From JAFLCA01 sp041907145 (GTDB taxonomy: Bacteria; Bdellovibrionota_C; UBA2361; JAFLCA01), in the NCBI GenBank assembly GCA_041907145.1, contig JAYRHW010000234.1, positions 1 to 16,000 on the forward strand: a stretch of 16,000 nt of DNA. The letters are read 5' to 3'. This document shows positions 1-6,317 of the stretch, one piece after another. The position numbers were made by a program, and so were the translations under genes. Below the pieces are notes generated by a model. That model was not told the DNA's origin and searched no databases. It worked only from the letters and a program-made list of their open reading frames with translations. Within the stretch, counting starts at the first letter, position 1. The number at the start of each line of letters is the position of its first letter.

Positions 1-65
1 AGGAAAGCAATCTGGCTTTCCAGATCTATTATCCTGCCTTCGAGCTCCAATTTTTCACCCTTCAT
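1..65 (-). CDS. SlyX-like protein, N-terminal fragment (runs off the left edge)
   Basis: Reading the minus strand from an ATG at 65-63 gives an open frame to the window edge, 21 codons long: MKGEKLELEGRIIDLESQIA then F. The pattern of a charged N-terminus followed by LExRIxxLESQIAF resembles the start of SlyX proteins (E. coli SlyX has LEARLAELESRLAFQE). SlyX proteins are short, roughly 70-residue predicted coiled coils of unknown biochemical role, found mainly in proteobacteria. A purine-rich GGGAAAG lies 5 nt before the ATG, and a TATAAT promoter lies about 30 nt upstream. Both support translation here. Only the N-terminus is visible, and such a short coiled-coil stretch could belong to another small helical protein, so the family call is moderate. 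Confidence 0.5.
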   Translation of the reverse strand, partial: MKGEKLELEGRIIDLESQIAF

Positions 66-96
66 ACATACTTTCCCATGCTTAGACGCTTCACTG

Positions 97-123
97 ATTA
101 TAGATTTTTGCAGGAGTTCACAA
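97..123 (-). promoter_or_regulatory. Sigma70-type promoter of the SlyX-like gene
   Basis: The minus strand carries a perfect -10 hexamer TATAAT at 102-97. A TTGTGA (-35-like, 4 of 6) lies at 123-118 with a short 15-bp spacer; TTTGTG at 124-119 would give 16. A start near position 90 would leave a leader of about 25 nt that includes the GGGAAAG ribosome site before the ATG at 65. The -10 is strong; the -35 is weak and its spacing is short. Confidence 0.5.
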
Positions 124-179
124 AATGGTAACCGTTCACGCCATGTCGGAGGCAATGCGAGAACGGCGGTAGTTGAAGA

Positions 180-211
180 ACCCCTCAGGGGTGGATTTGC
201 GGAGCAAATCC
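180..211. repeat. Two adjacent perfect hairpins
   Basis: ACCCC/GGGGT with a TCA loop (180-192) sits against GGATTTGC/GCAAATCC with a GGA loop (193-211, 8-bp perfect stem). No poly-T follows on either strand, which argues against a rho-independent terminator. Confidence 0.6.
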
Positions 212-245
212 GGGGTGATAATACTAACCGATCACAAAATGTTGT

Positions 246-264
246 CGTCCCCGATCAGGGGACG
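246..264. repeat. CGTCCCC/GGGGACG hairpin
   Basis: A 7-bp perfect stem CGTCCCC (246-252) and GGGGACG (258-264) closes a GATCA loop. Its CCCC-(GA)TCA-GGGG core echoes the hairpin at 181-191, so the two may derive from one repeated unit. Confidence 0.55.
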
Positions 265-418
265 TCCACAAACGCCCTGCCAAAGGCATTTCTGGGTCGC
301 CTAATTAATTGCAATCACTCAATTTAATACCCGCGTGAACGGTTCGACAAAATGATACTCTGGTGGAGCCCTGCTGAGAAGACTTCAGGGAAGAACTGTT
401 CCTCAAGAGCATATTGCC

Positions 419-1069
419 ATGGATGCTACGCCAGCTAACCCGGTCCCCGAAACTAAGCCTGAGGAGGCCGCTAGCCCCGAGCGGGACCGTGCTCGCCTGA
501 TTGCGCGCGATTCGGAGGATGGGGCTTGGGGCGCTGAGGTGCCGCTGCCCGTTATCTCACTGGTTCGTGATTCGTTGAAGCAGTGGCTGCTGGAAAACGG
601 CTATACGAGCCGAACCTATCGGCCGAGTGCGGAAGATGTAGAAGTCGCACGCCGGGCAGAGCAGAAGGTCTCTCCACCTCTAGCAGAGGCTTACTTCAAA
701 TCCGAAGTGAACTTCCGCAAGGAGCCTATCGTGATTGATAGTGGCAGCCGCCGAGTCAATCAGCGACCTGTTCTCAGTATTGCGGTGCGGCCGATCGAGG
801 ACGGACCAGAACTCAAACTAACGGTTGCCCGACTTTTGGCGTCTTTAGGTGTGCATCCGATGAGAGCCATGCGCATGAATCCGGAAATAATAGAGGAAAC
901 TCGCCCTGCAGATTTCCCCACAGATGTTTTTAGACTCAAGCCGATTCCGCCGCCAGGATTTGGCGGGGCGCTAGCGAAACTCACTGAAACGGTACGCGCG
1001 CTATTGAGTGTCGAGCCCGATCCTGCCATCAAGCCCGTGCCTGTCAGGCCCTCTTCTCCTAGGCGGTAA
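419..1069 (+). CDS. Hypothetical protein, 216 residues, no recognised family
   Basis: I do not recognise this protein. It begins with an acidic, Pro/Glu-rich stretch (residues 2-25), has a mixed helical/strand core (about 30-165), and ends in a proline-rich tail (about 175-216) containing KPIPPPGFGG and basic PRR at the C-terminus. There is no signal peptide, membrane segment or obvious catalytic motif, so it is probably cytoplasmic. The ATG at 419 has only a weak AAGAG upstream. The same frame is open back to 356 but offers no ATG, GTG or TTG there, so 419 is the first usable start. The gene faces the response-regulator gene tail to tail and overlaps it by 11 bp. Coding status rests on length and on the frame being tightly bounded, not on homology. 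Confidence 0.6.
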   Translation: MDATPANPVPETKPEEAASPERDRARLIARDSEDGAWGAEVPLPVISLVRDSLKQWLLENGYTSRTYRPSAEDVEVARRAEQKVSPPLAEAYFKSEVNFRKEPIVIDSGSRRVNQRPVLSIAVRPIEDGPELKLTVARLLASLGVHPMRAMRMNPEIIEETRPADFPTDVFRLKPIPPPGFGGALAKLTETVRALLSVEPDPAIKPVPVRPSSPRR

Positions 1070-1436
1070 GGAAGCGAACCGCGCTCTGTAGATTCAAGAC
1101 GAATTCTTGAGGGTTGTCGGATTTGAAGAGATACGCCGAAGCACCTGCTGCGTAACTTTGCTCGACATCGAGCGCAAGCTGCGAAGTCGAAAGCACTATT
1201 ATGGGCAGCGAGGAAAGCGGAGAATTTTCCCGAATTTGCTTAACTATTTTCAATCCACTCAAACCGGCTATGTTCAGATCGATAATCGCGATCGAAGGTG
1301 AAGCGGATATGAGCGCCGCACGGGCTTCATCGAGGGTAGCGCAAGTTGAAACGTCGGCGCCGGGAAATTGCTTCTTTATCGCCCTGAGTTCGAGAAGTCG
1401 ATGCGAAGCTTCATCATCGAGCAAAAGTATCTTCAT
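1059..1436 (-). CDS. Single-domain response regulator (CheY/Rcp1-like receiver)
   Basis: This is a stand-alone receiver domain of 125 residues, the usual length for such proteins, with no output domain. The acidic pocket is D7-D8, the phospho-acceptor is D53 in IIDLN, the switch Ser is S83 in VLSTS, and the conserved Lys is K105. K105 is followed by Ser instead of the common Pro. It is expected to accept phosphate from the partner kinase and act through protein contact, in the cytoplasm. Its ATG overlaps the kinase stop codon (ATGA, 1436-1433), and GGAG lies 7 nt before the start, so the two are translationally coupled. It is the last gene of the HDOD-kinase-receiver operon, and no terminator follows before the opposing gene. 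The domain call is firm; the output is unknown. Confidence 0.92.
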   Translation of the reverse strand: MKILLLDDEASHRLLELRAIKKQFPGADVSTCATLDEARAALISASPSIAIIDLNIAGLSGLKIVKQIRENSPLSSLPIIVLSTSQLALDVEQSYAAGASAYLFKSDNPQEFVLNLQSAVRFLTA

Positions 1437-2626
1437 GCAGCGGCTCCACTTGGAGCAACTTTAAGCACGACGGTGAAGGTGCTGCCCTCGCCAACCTTGC
1501 TCGTGAGCTCTACGGAACCCGAGGACTTCTCGACGAGCTTTTTGACTGTTGCCAATCCTAGTCCGGTGCCCTCGATAGCCGCGCCATGCAGTCGGTGAAA
1601 GGGACGAAAGACCGATTCGATCTTATCTTCGGGGATGCCCTGTCCGTTGTCGATAATCTGGATGCGAGCATATCGACTGTCGCGGCTTGTATCGGCGAGA
1701 ACGCGCACATGGGCCGGGCGGTCGGGGCTTCTGTACTTTATGGCATTGCCGATAAGATTGGCGAAGACACGGTAGAGCTGCAGTTGGTCGCCGAGCACCG
1801 TTGGAAGAAATTCGGCGATCTCGATAGTCGCAGACGCCCCCTGCGCCTGAACGCTAAAATCACGTCGCACCTCGTTCAACACCCCGTTGAGATCAACGGG
1901 CATAAGCTTGAGCTCTTGATTGCTTATGCGGGAATACTCCAGAACCCTCGAGACGAGCTGTTCCAGCCTGAGGGCCGCTCGCTCGATATGTTCGATCACC
2001 TCCTTGCTCTCGGGCGGCAGAGAAGAAGCGTAGTCGTCGCGAATGATTCCCAGCATCCCCTTGATGGTAAAAATCGGCGCTTTGAGGTCATGTGAGACCA
2101 TATAGGCGAAATCTTGCAAGTCTCGGTTCTTCTCTTCAACCTGCTTTTGGTACCGGACCATTCCAGTGACATCAAGGGTGATGGAGAGAAATTGTGAAAC
2201 TGTCCCGGCATCGTCTACGATCGGAACAGTGCGAGTCTCGACCCAAATCTCGATGCCGCTTCGGTGATAGAGGCGATAGCGAAATTGAAATGCCTCGCCG
2301 GCCCGACAGATTTCCAGTGCCCGGCGATATTGGGCGCGGTCATCGGCATGCATGACCGATTCCAGGAAGTCGCCTTGATGTTCGGTGATTTCGTGGATGC
2401 TGTAACCTGTGAGGACCTCGGTGTAGGGGCTGCAGTAGGATATCTTTCCTGAGTCATCTTGGAGCAGCACGGCCGCGATGAGATTGTCGGATAGAATCTT
2501 TGCCTGGCGCTCCTGCTGCTTGGCGCCCTCAACAAGAGCAGCGCTGACATGCTGCGCACGCAAGCGGCATAGGCAGTATCCGGCACCTGCTCCAATGAGA
2601 GTCGCTGCGCCAATGACCAACATCAT
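1433..2626 (-). CDS. PAS-domain sensor histidine kinase
   Basis: A 397-residue kinase with one N-terminal hydrophobic segment (about 1-20, probably a membrane anchor), a PAS fold (about 45-158), a HisKA dimerisation/phosphoacceptor region with H179 in VSHDLKAPI, and an HATPase_c domain. The ATP-binding boxes are FANLIGNAIKY (N290 and N294), DNGQGI (from D326), FRPF (340-343) and GTGLGLA (353-359). All catalytic boxes look intact. The VSHDLKAPI form of the H-box is typical of bacteriophytochrome/Rcp1-type systems, whose partners are single-domain receivers like the next gene. There is no large extracytoplasmic loop, so sensing is probably through the PAS domain. The start is one of two adjacent ATGs (2626 or 2623). 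The first overlaps the HDOD stop as ATGA; an AGGA sits better for the second. Confidence 0.93.
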   Translation of the reverse strand: MMLVIGAATLIGAGAGYCLCRLRAQHVSAALVEGAKQQERQAKILSDNLIAAVLLQDDSGKISYCSPYTEVLTGYSIHEITEHQGDFLESVMHADDRAQYRRALEICRAGEAFQFRYRLYHRSGIEIWVETRTVPIVDDAGTVSQFLSITLDVTGMVRYQKQVEEKNRDLQDFAYMVSHDLKAPIFTIKGMLGIIRDDYASSLPPESKEVIEHIERAALRLEQLVSRVLEYSRISNQELKLMPVDLNGVLNEVRRDFSVQAQGASATIEIAEFLPTVLGDQLQLYRVFANLIGNAIKYRSPDRPAHVRVLADTSRDSRYARIQIIDNGQGIPEDKIESVFRPFHRLHGAAIEGTGLGLATVKKLVEKSSGSVELTSKVGEGSTFTVVLKVAPSGAAA

Positions 2627-3567
2627 TCCTGGCTGCCTTTCGATGTATAGAGGTCAAATTCGAGAGCATAGGTCTTCTCGAATTGTTCGAGCACGGTCTT
2701 ATGTTCCTCCACGGGGATTTTCAGGACTCGCCATACCTCTTCGAGTTCGTTCTGGGCGATGCTGCGTACTTTAGAGAATCCCTTCGGGTGGCCGAGCCCC
2801 AATGCGTGAGCAATAATATCGGCCGCTTTGACGAGTGCGGTCAGGGAGACTTCTCGAGCCTCGAACTCCGAGGGGGACCAGGCGCGGTGATGGTCGCGAA
2901 TAATCTCGATAATCTCAGGCGTGAAATTCCAGCGTTCGGCAATGAGCTGACCTACCTCGACATGAGTAAATGGGAACCGCCGTTCCTCCGCCTCGCAAAA
3001 TGACTTCCCCTCAGCTTCGACGATTTTCAGCACGCGGCCGTACTCCTCGGGAGATCTCTGGAGGAGAAGAAGTTTGCCGATGTCGTGCATCAGACCGCCC
3101 AGAAAGGCAATCTCGGCCTTTCCGGGTAAGAGACGCTGAGCCAGATTTCGAGCAATCAAGCCGGTGGCAATATCATTCGACCACAGCGCCGACCGGTAGG
3201 GGTGCTTGGAGGGGAAAATATCTGTCAGAGCATTTGCATTTAAAATGCAGCGCAATTCGTTTATCCCGATGACGGTTACAGAGGACTCTATGGTGGTGCT
3301 TTTTGTGCCTCGATCGAAGAAAACGGAGTTTGCAATTTTGATGATTCGGGCGGAAAGCGCCTCATCGGATTCGATAACCTCGATAAAATCACGCGCCTCA
3401 GCATTGGGATCGGTTGCTAGTTGAAAGGCCTTTTGGGCGGCCCCGGGCATGGAGGGAATGCTCCGAGCACCCACGACATTCAAAATTGACCCGCTAATCG
3501 AGGTACTTAAGGGCGGAAACCCGGCATCCTGTTTCGGCTTTGCTTTGCCAAAGAAGCGACCAAACAT
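2623..3567 (-). CDS. HDOD domain signalling protein
   Basis: A 314-residue protein whose core (about 30-250) matches the HDOD family, HD-related domains without a fixed enzymatic role that often sit in signal transduction, motility or stress pathways. The family signature IxxDExLSARIIKIANS is at about 65-81. Unlike many HDOD proteins, the HD metal ligands seem present: H161-D162 in GLMHDIGK, H202, H226-H227 in RDHH, and D250. Residual phosphohydrolase activity is therefore possible, but no GYP motif of c-di-GMP phosphodiesterases is seen. It is cytoplasmic, with no signal peptide or membrane segment. It leads a three-gene operon with a PAS kinase and a receiver, overlapping the kinase start by ATGA, which points to a role in that pathway. 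The ribosome site is weak (GGG about 9 nt before the ATG). A perfect inverted repeat lies 19 bp upstream. Confidence 0.9.
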   Translation of the reverse strand: MFGRFFGKAKPKQDAGFPPLSTSISGSILNVVGARSIPSMPGAAQKAFQLATDPNAEARDFIEVIESDEALSARIIKIANSVFFDRGTKSTTIESSVTVIGINELRCILNANALTDIFPSKHPYRSALWSNDIATGLIARNLAQRLLPGKAEIAFLGGLMHDIGKLLLLQRSPEEYGRVLKIVEAEGKSFCEAEERRFPFTHVEVGQLIAERWNFTPEIIEIIRDHHRAWSPSEFEAREVSLTALVKAADIIAHALGLGHPKGFSKVRSIAQNELEEVWRVLKIPVEEHKTVLEQFEKTYALEFDLYTSKGSQE

Positions 3568-3585
3568 TGTTATTAACCCAGCGAA

Positions 3586-3608
3586 TTCTTGGAGTTTTAG
3601 ACCAAGAA
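3586..3608. promoter_or_regulatory. Perfect inverted repeat upstream of the HDOD operon
   Basis: TTCTTGG (3586-3592) and CCAAGAA (3602-3608) form a 7-bp perfect inverted repeat around a 9-nt loop. It lies 19-41 bp before the HDOD ATG, in the 94-bp gap after the lipoprotein gene. No T-run follows on either strand, so a terminator is unlikely; an operator or a leader hairpin fits better. A weak -10-like TAAAAC on the minus strand falls inside the loop. Confidence 0.45.
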
Positions 3609-3661
3609 ATTAGATGAGCAAGAAGCTGCTTTTGGACGCTGGATTCGGAAGATCTCTGAGT

Positions 3662-4186
3662 CTACTGGGTCACTTCTATCGAGGCATCGGACTCGGCGCC
3701 GAACTCGGGAGAGTCGACATTAAACTCGTTGTTGTCATTTACCAAGGGATCGTTCACATCGGCGTCAACTTCAACGAGGCCGTCTTGGATGGCCGAGTTG
3801 CCGGCCAACTGAAATCTTACCTTGCCGCGGTTATCGCTCCCGAAGTCATCCTGGCTGAAAATAAAGACGACATAGGTGTAAGCATCTTTTGTGACATTTT
3901 TCTTTGGGCCGATATCAATATTCTGTCCGTCGATCTCCAGTTCTGCGGAGTTCAATACATAGGAGAGGGCTTTGGGAATTCTCACCTTAAGAAAGATGCC
4001 ATTGGGGTGAACCGTGGAGACGTCGATGCTCACCTCCGCACGGTCACCGGTATCAATCTTATGCGGGCTGACCCGCACGCTAACTTCTGCGGCGCCGATA
4101 AAATCAGATCCGCCACCGCCGCCCCCGCCACAGGAACTAAGCATGAGCAGACTGGCAGAAATTATCGCGGTGCGAAGTGTCTTCAT
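3662..4186 (-). CDS. Small secreted lipoprotein with poly-glycine linker
   Basis: A 174-residue protein with a classic lipoprotein signal peptide: basic KTLR, a hydrophobic core, then lipobox LSSC with C19 as the lipidation site. Seven glycines follow directly, a flexible tether often seen after the lipidated Cys in Gram-negative predators and deltaproteobacteria. The mature part (about 30-174) is rich in alternating beta-strand patterns (VSVRVSP, AEVSIDVS, KVRFQLAG) and acidic residues, suggesting an immunoglobulin-like beta sandwich. I cannot name the family. AAGGT 9 nt before the ATG is a reasonable ribosome site. It lies 53 bp downstream of a GT-C glycosyltransferase on the same strand and may be co-transcribed with it. 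Its Asn/Asp-rich surface could be a glycosylation or calcium-binding target, but that is speculation. Confidence 0.82.
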   Translation of the reverse strand: MKTLRTAIISASLLMLSSCGGGGGGGSDFIGAAEVSVRVSPHKIDTGDRAEVSIDVSTVHPNGIFLKVRIPKALSYVLNSAELEIDGQNIDIGPKKNVTKDAYTYVVFIFSQDDFGSDNRGKVRFQLAGNSAIQDGLVEVDADVNDPLVNDNNEFNVDSPEFGAESDASIEVTQ

Positions 4187-4209
4187 AGAATGGTTACCTT
4201 GTACTTACG

Positions 4210-4225
4210 TTGCAATATTTTGCAA
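4210..4225. promoter_or_regulatory. Paired TTGCAA sites before the lipoprotein gene
   Basis: TTGCAA occurs twice, at 4210-4215 and 4220-4225, one helical turn (10 bp) apart. Each hexamer is itself a palindrome, so the site is both a direct and an inverted repeat. It sits in the 53-bp gap between the glycosyltransferase stop and the lipoprotein start, a place for a regulator to act on the lipoprotein alone. No binding protein is implied by sequence. Confidence 0.3.
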
Positions 4226-4239
4226 TCTCCGACAAGGAG

Positions 4240-6297
4240 TTAACGTGATGGAGAGGCCTCTAAAGCGGCACGCGCGTCATTAAATACTGCCTCTCTCCCG
4301 TCAAATGCGGCGCTGAAGTCATCGAGATCGAACCGTGTAGGGGGGCCGCTCGGGACGCGGCGAGTAAAGATATCCAGGCCTCGCCGTCCGTCAACTATAA
4401 CCCTTCCCCAAAAGCGGAATTCAGCCTCAACTCTGGATGGTGAGTAGGGAACCGGATCGTTTGGTCTGCTCGCGATGAAAAAATTATCGGGGTTTTCCTT
4501 GGTCCGGGATTGAGGATGTAGATACCAGGCGGTGATTAACTCCTCCTCATTGCTGTCATAGCTCCCTTGTAATGAGCCCTCGGCGTACAGAGCGCCCACT
4601 GCCTTCCATCCAGAGTTGTGTTGAAAGCCGAAGAAAGCTCCGGCGGGAAGTTTGTCGTGGTAGAAATCGGGGACATAGGCCGGGAGAGCCTTCGGAAAGA
4701 CGAAGCGATACTCTAGTTCCGGCCGAAGGTAGGAGTGCTGCAGGTACAAGAAGCTCGGCAGCAAGACTGCCGCAACGAGGCAGGCGACGAAACCTTGGAG
4801 CGCTGAGCTCCTTCGCGCCGCTTCGCTAAGCGCCAACCCGGACAGCAGAGCCAGCGGTACATGAACCACATAAAAATGGGTGTTTGGACGAGCAAAGAGA
4901 AAGCCTAAAGCCAATAATCCGCAGAAACACCAAAGCAGAAGGCTACGCAGGGCGATGGGTGGACGCCCGCTCAAGATAACGGGAGCCGACGCCAGGGCCA
5001 ATCCAGCGATTCCCGCGCAGGCCAGCAGCTTGGAGCTCGAAGGGGAGTCGACCAAGAAGCATGATGACGCCAGGAGCACGAGTCCAAGACCGCAACAGAC
5101 GGCCGATAGCCGCCGGGTGTAACGAATCGTCCAAAGCAAAGTACCTGCCGTCACGCTGGCGGCCAGCAGCATCCAGCTCAAGCCCCCGCCATAGAAGCTA
5201 AGCAGGGTGAAGTACCGAGGCAGGTTATGCGCCGGCAATCGATCGGCGCCAAAGCGCTGCGAAAGATAGCCGGCCGTGCCGGCGAAATGCTCATGCAACA
5301 GGAATGGGCCGTAAAAGGATACGCAAAGCACTAAGAACTGCAGTACTGGTGAAAGCAGGAGCTGCGCGCACTCTCTGCGTGAATACCCCCTAGATTTGAG
5401 GAGAGAAAGGCAAAGCAATCCCAATGCGGGAAATGCGAACAACGCATCGTAGTGGCATAGCAGCGCTCCAGCGGCGAAGGCCGAAGCCGCATGCAGGCAG
5501 AATTTCGGCGAGCGAGCACTGGATTTCAAAAGCGAAAGGCTGAGAAAAGCAGCGATCAGCAGCAACACCAAAATAGATTGGTACTGCACGATGCGAGAGA
5601 AGGCGAAGAGAAAACCATCACAGCTTGCGAACGAAGCAGCAAGGGTAGCCGCTATGTCGTCTTGCTCCCAGAGTCGTCTTGCGAGTGCGTAGGCGGCGAG
5701 TACGACAATTGTTCCCGCAAAGGCAAAAGGGAAGCGAGCTGCCGCTTCGTTGCTATGTCCAAGTAACAGCAAGGCAGGCGCGGCGAGCAGCACTTCCGCC
5801 GGGCCTTTGCGGTGCAAAAAAAGGATGCCCTCGTCCCCCGCACTCAATCCCGAGGCTAAGAACATGGCACGGGTCTCGTCACCTTGAAACTCGGCTGTAC
5901 CAAGGTGCATGAATCTGAACGCCGCAGACAGAACGAGCAGCAAAATGAAAGCAAGGCTGACTTTTATTCGGCCGATTCCTTCTCGGCGAGGAATTCGAAC
6001 GATGGTCAACAGGGATAAAATATTTAAGATGACGAACAGATCGTAGCGCGCGAGCGCTCCCGGTAGCGCATCGAGAACGAAGGTCATCAGCAGCGACCAA
6101 AGGAAGGCTCCAGCCAAACTTAAAGCCCAGGCTACCTCGATATCTTCACTTTTTGAAAAGAGCCGCCATCCAACGGCGAGGCCGGGGAGTAAAAAGAGCA
6201 GGGAAGCGCAAATTCCGGCGCCTGTCACCGAATTGCTGAAGAGCAGTACCGCATCAAGAATGAGCAGCAGCACTGAGAGGAAGAATTTCATGTACAT
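4240..6297 (-). CDS. GT-C membrane glycosyltransferase (family 39 / ArnT-PMT type), copy 1
   Basis: A 685-residue polytopic membrane protein with about 10-13 hydrophobic segments between residues 1 and 520 and a soluble C-terminal part (about 530-685). The first large presumed periplasmic loop has the acidic pair D140-E141 in FQGDETRA, the position of the catalytic acidic residue in GT-C enzymes. R163-KGP and RIVQYQ (235-240) are further features common in bacterial family 39 proteins. Such enzymes transfer a sugar from polyprenyl-phosphate to a protein, lipid or polysaccharide on the outer face of the inner membrane. Donor and acceptor cannot be read from sequence. The ATG at 6297 has GGAAAG 5 nt upstream; a second ATG is two codons in. 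It starts 20 bp after the stop of the next GT-C gene, so the two form an operon. Confidence 0.85.
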   Translation of the reverse strand: MYMKFFLSVLLLILDAVLLFSNSVTGAGICASLLFLLPGLAVGWRLFSKSEDIEVAWALSLAGAFLWSLLMTFVLDALPGALARYDLFVILNILSLLTIVRIPRREGIGRIKVSLAFILLLVLSAAFRFMHLGTAEFQGDETRAMFLASGLSAGDEGILFLHRKGPAEVLLAAPALLLLGHSNEAAARFPFAFAGTIVVLAAYALARRLWEQDDIAATLAASFASCDGFLFAFSRIVQYQSILVLLLIAAFLSLSLLKSSARSPKFCLHAASAFAAGALLCHYDALFAFPALGLLCLSLLKSRGYSRRECAQLLLSPVLQFLVLCVSFYGPFLLHEHFAGTAGYLSQRFGADRLPAHNLPRYFTLLSFYGGGLSWMLLAASVTAGTLLWTIRYTRRLSAVCCGLGLVLLASSCFLVDSPSSSKLLACAGIAGLALASAPVILSGRPPIALRSLLLWCFCGLLALGFLFARPNTHFYVVHVPLALLSGLALSEAARRSSALQGFVACLVAAVLLPSFLYLQHSYLRPELEYRFVFPKALPAYVPDFYHDKLPAGAFFGFQHNSGWKAVGALYAEGSLQGSYDSNEEELITAWYLHPQSRTKENPDNFFIASRPNDPVPYSPSRVEAEFRFWGRVIVDGRRGLDIFTRRVPSGPPTRFDLDDFSAAFDGREAVFNDARAALEASPSR

Positions 6298-6317
6298 ACC
6301 GTCTTTCCGGATGCGCT

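Larger units (their letters stand above)
130..344. repeat. 12-bp inverted repeat pair bracketing a hairpin cluster
   Basis: AACCGTTCACGC at 130-141 is the exact reverse complement of GCGTGAACGGTT at 333-344. ACAAAATG occurs close to each arm (120-127 and 347-354) in the same orientation, and again inside at 234-241. About 190 bp lie between the arms. This could be a pair of outward-facing element ends, a MITE-like remnant or a base-pairing RNA boundary. No transposase reading frame is inside. Confidence 0.45.
66..418. other. Non-coding, hairpin-rich intergenic region between divergent genes
   Basis: This 353-bp gap separates the minus-strand SlyX-like gene from the plus-strand gene at 419. 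No convincing gene is visible. It contains the SlyX promoter, a 12-bp inverted repeat (130-141 with 333-344), three copies of ACAAAATG (120-127, 234-241, 347-354) and three hairpins at 180-192, 193-211 and 246-264, plus the 8-bp palindrome ATTGCAAT at 308-315. None of the hairpins is followed by a T-run, so they do not look like intrinsic terminators. The density of repeats suggests a remnant of a small mobile element, a REP-like unit or a structured leader; the sequence alone does not decide. Confidence 0.6.

Noticed and set aside
80..240. Possible 3' end of 23S rRNA: CTTAGACGCTTC near 81 resembles the reverse complement of a conserved 23S segment, and ATACTAACCGATC near 220 resembles the rRNA 3' end.
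   Set aside because: The two similarities are on opposite strands and the sequence around them does not follow the 23S core. The first lies in a promoter and leader for a small gene. No 5S or 16S sequence is nearby.
1586..2095. 169-codon plus-strand frame opposite the histidine kinase.
   Set aside because: It is antisense to intact HisKA and HATPase boxes and matches no known family; the frame is a by-product of kinase codon usage.
3614..4243. 209-codon plus-strand frame opposite the lipoprotein.
   Set aside because: The minus strand shows a lipobox signal peptide, a ribosome site and a beta-rich mature region, whereas the plus frame has no such signals.
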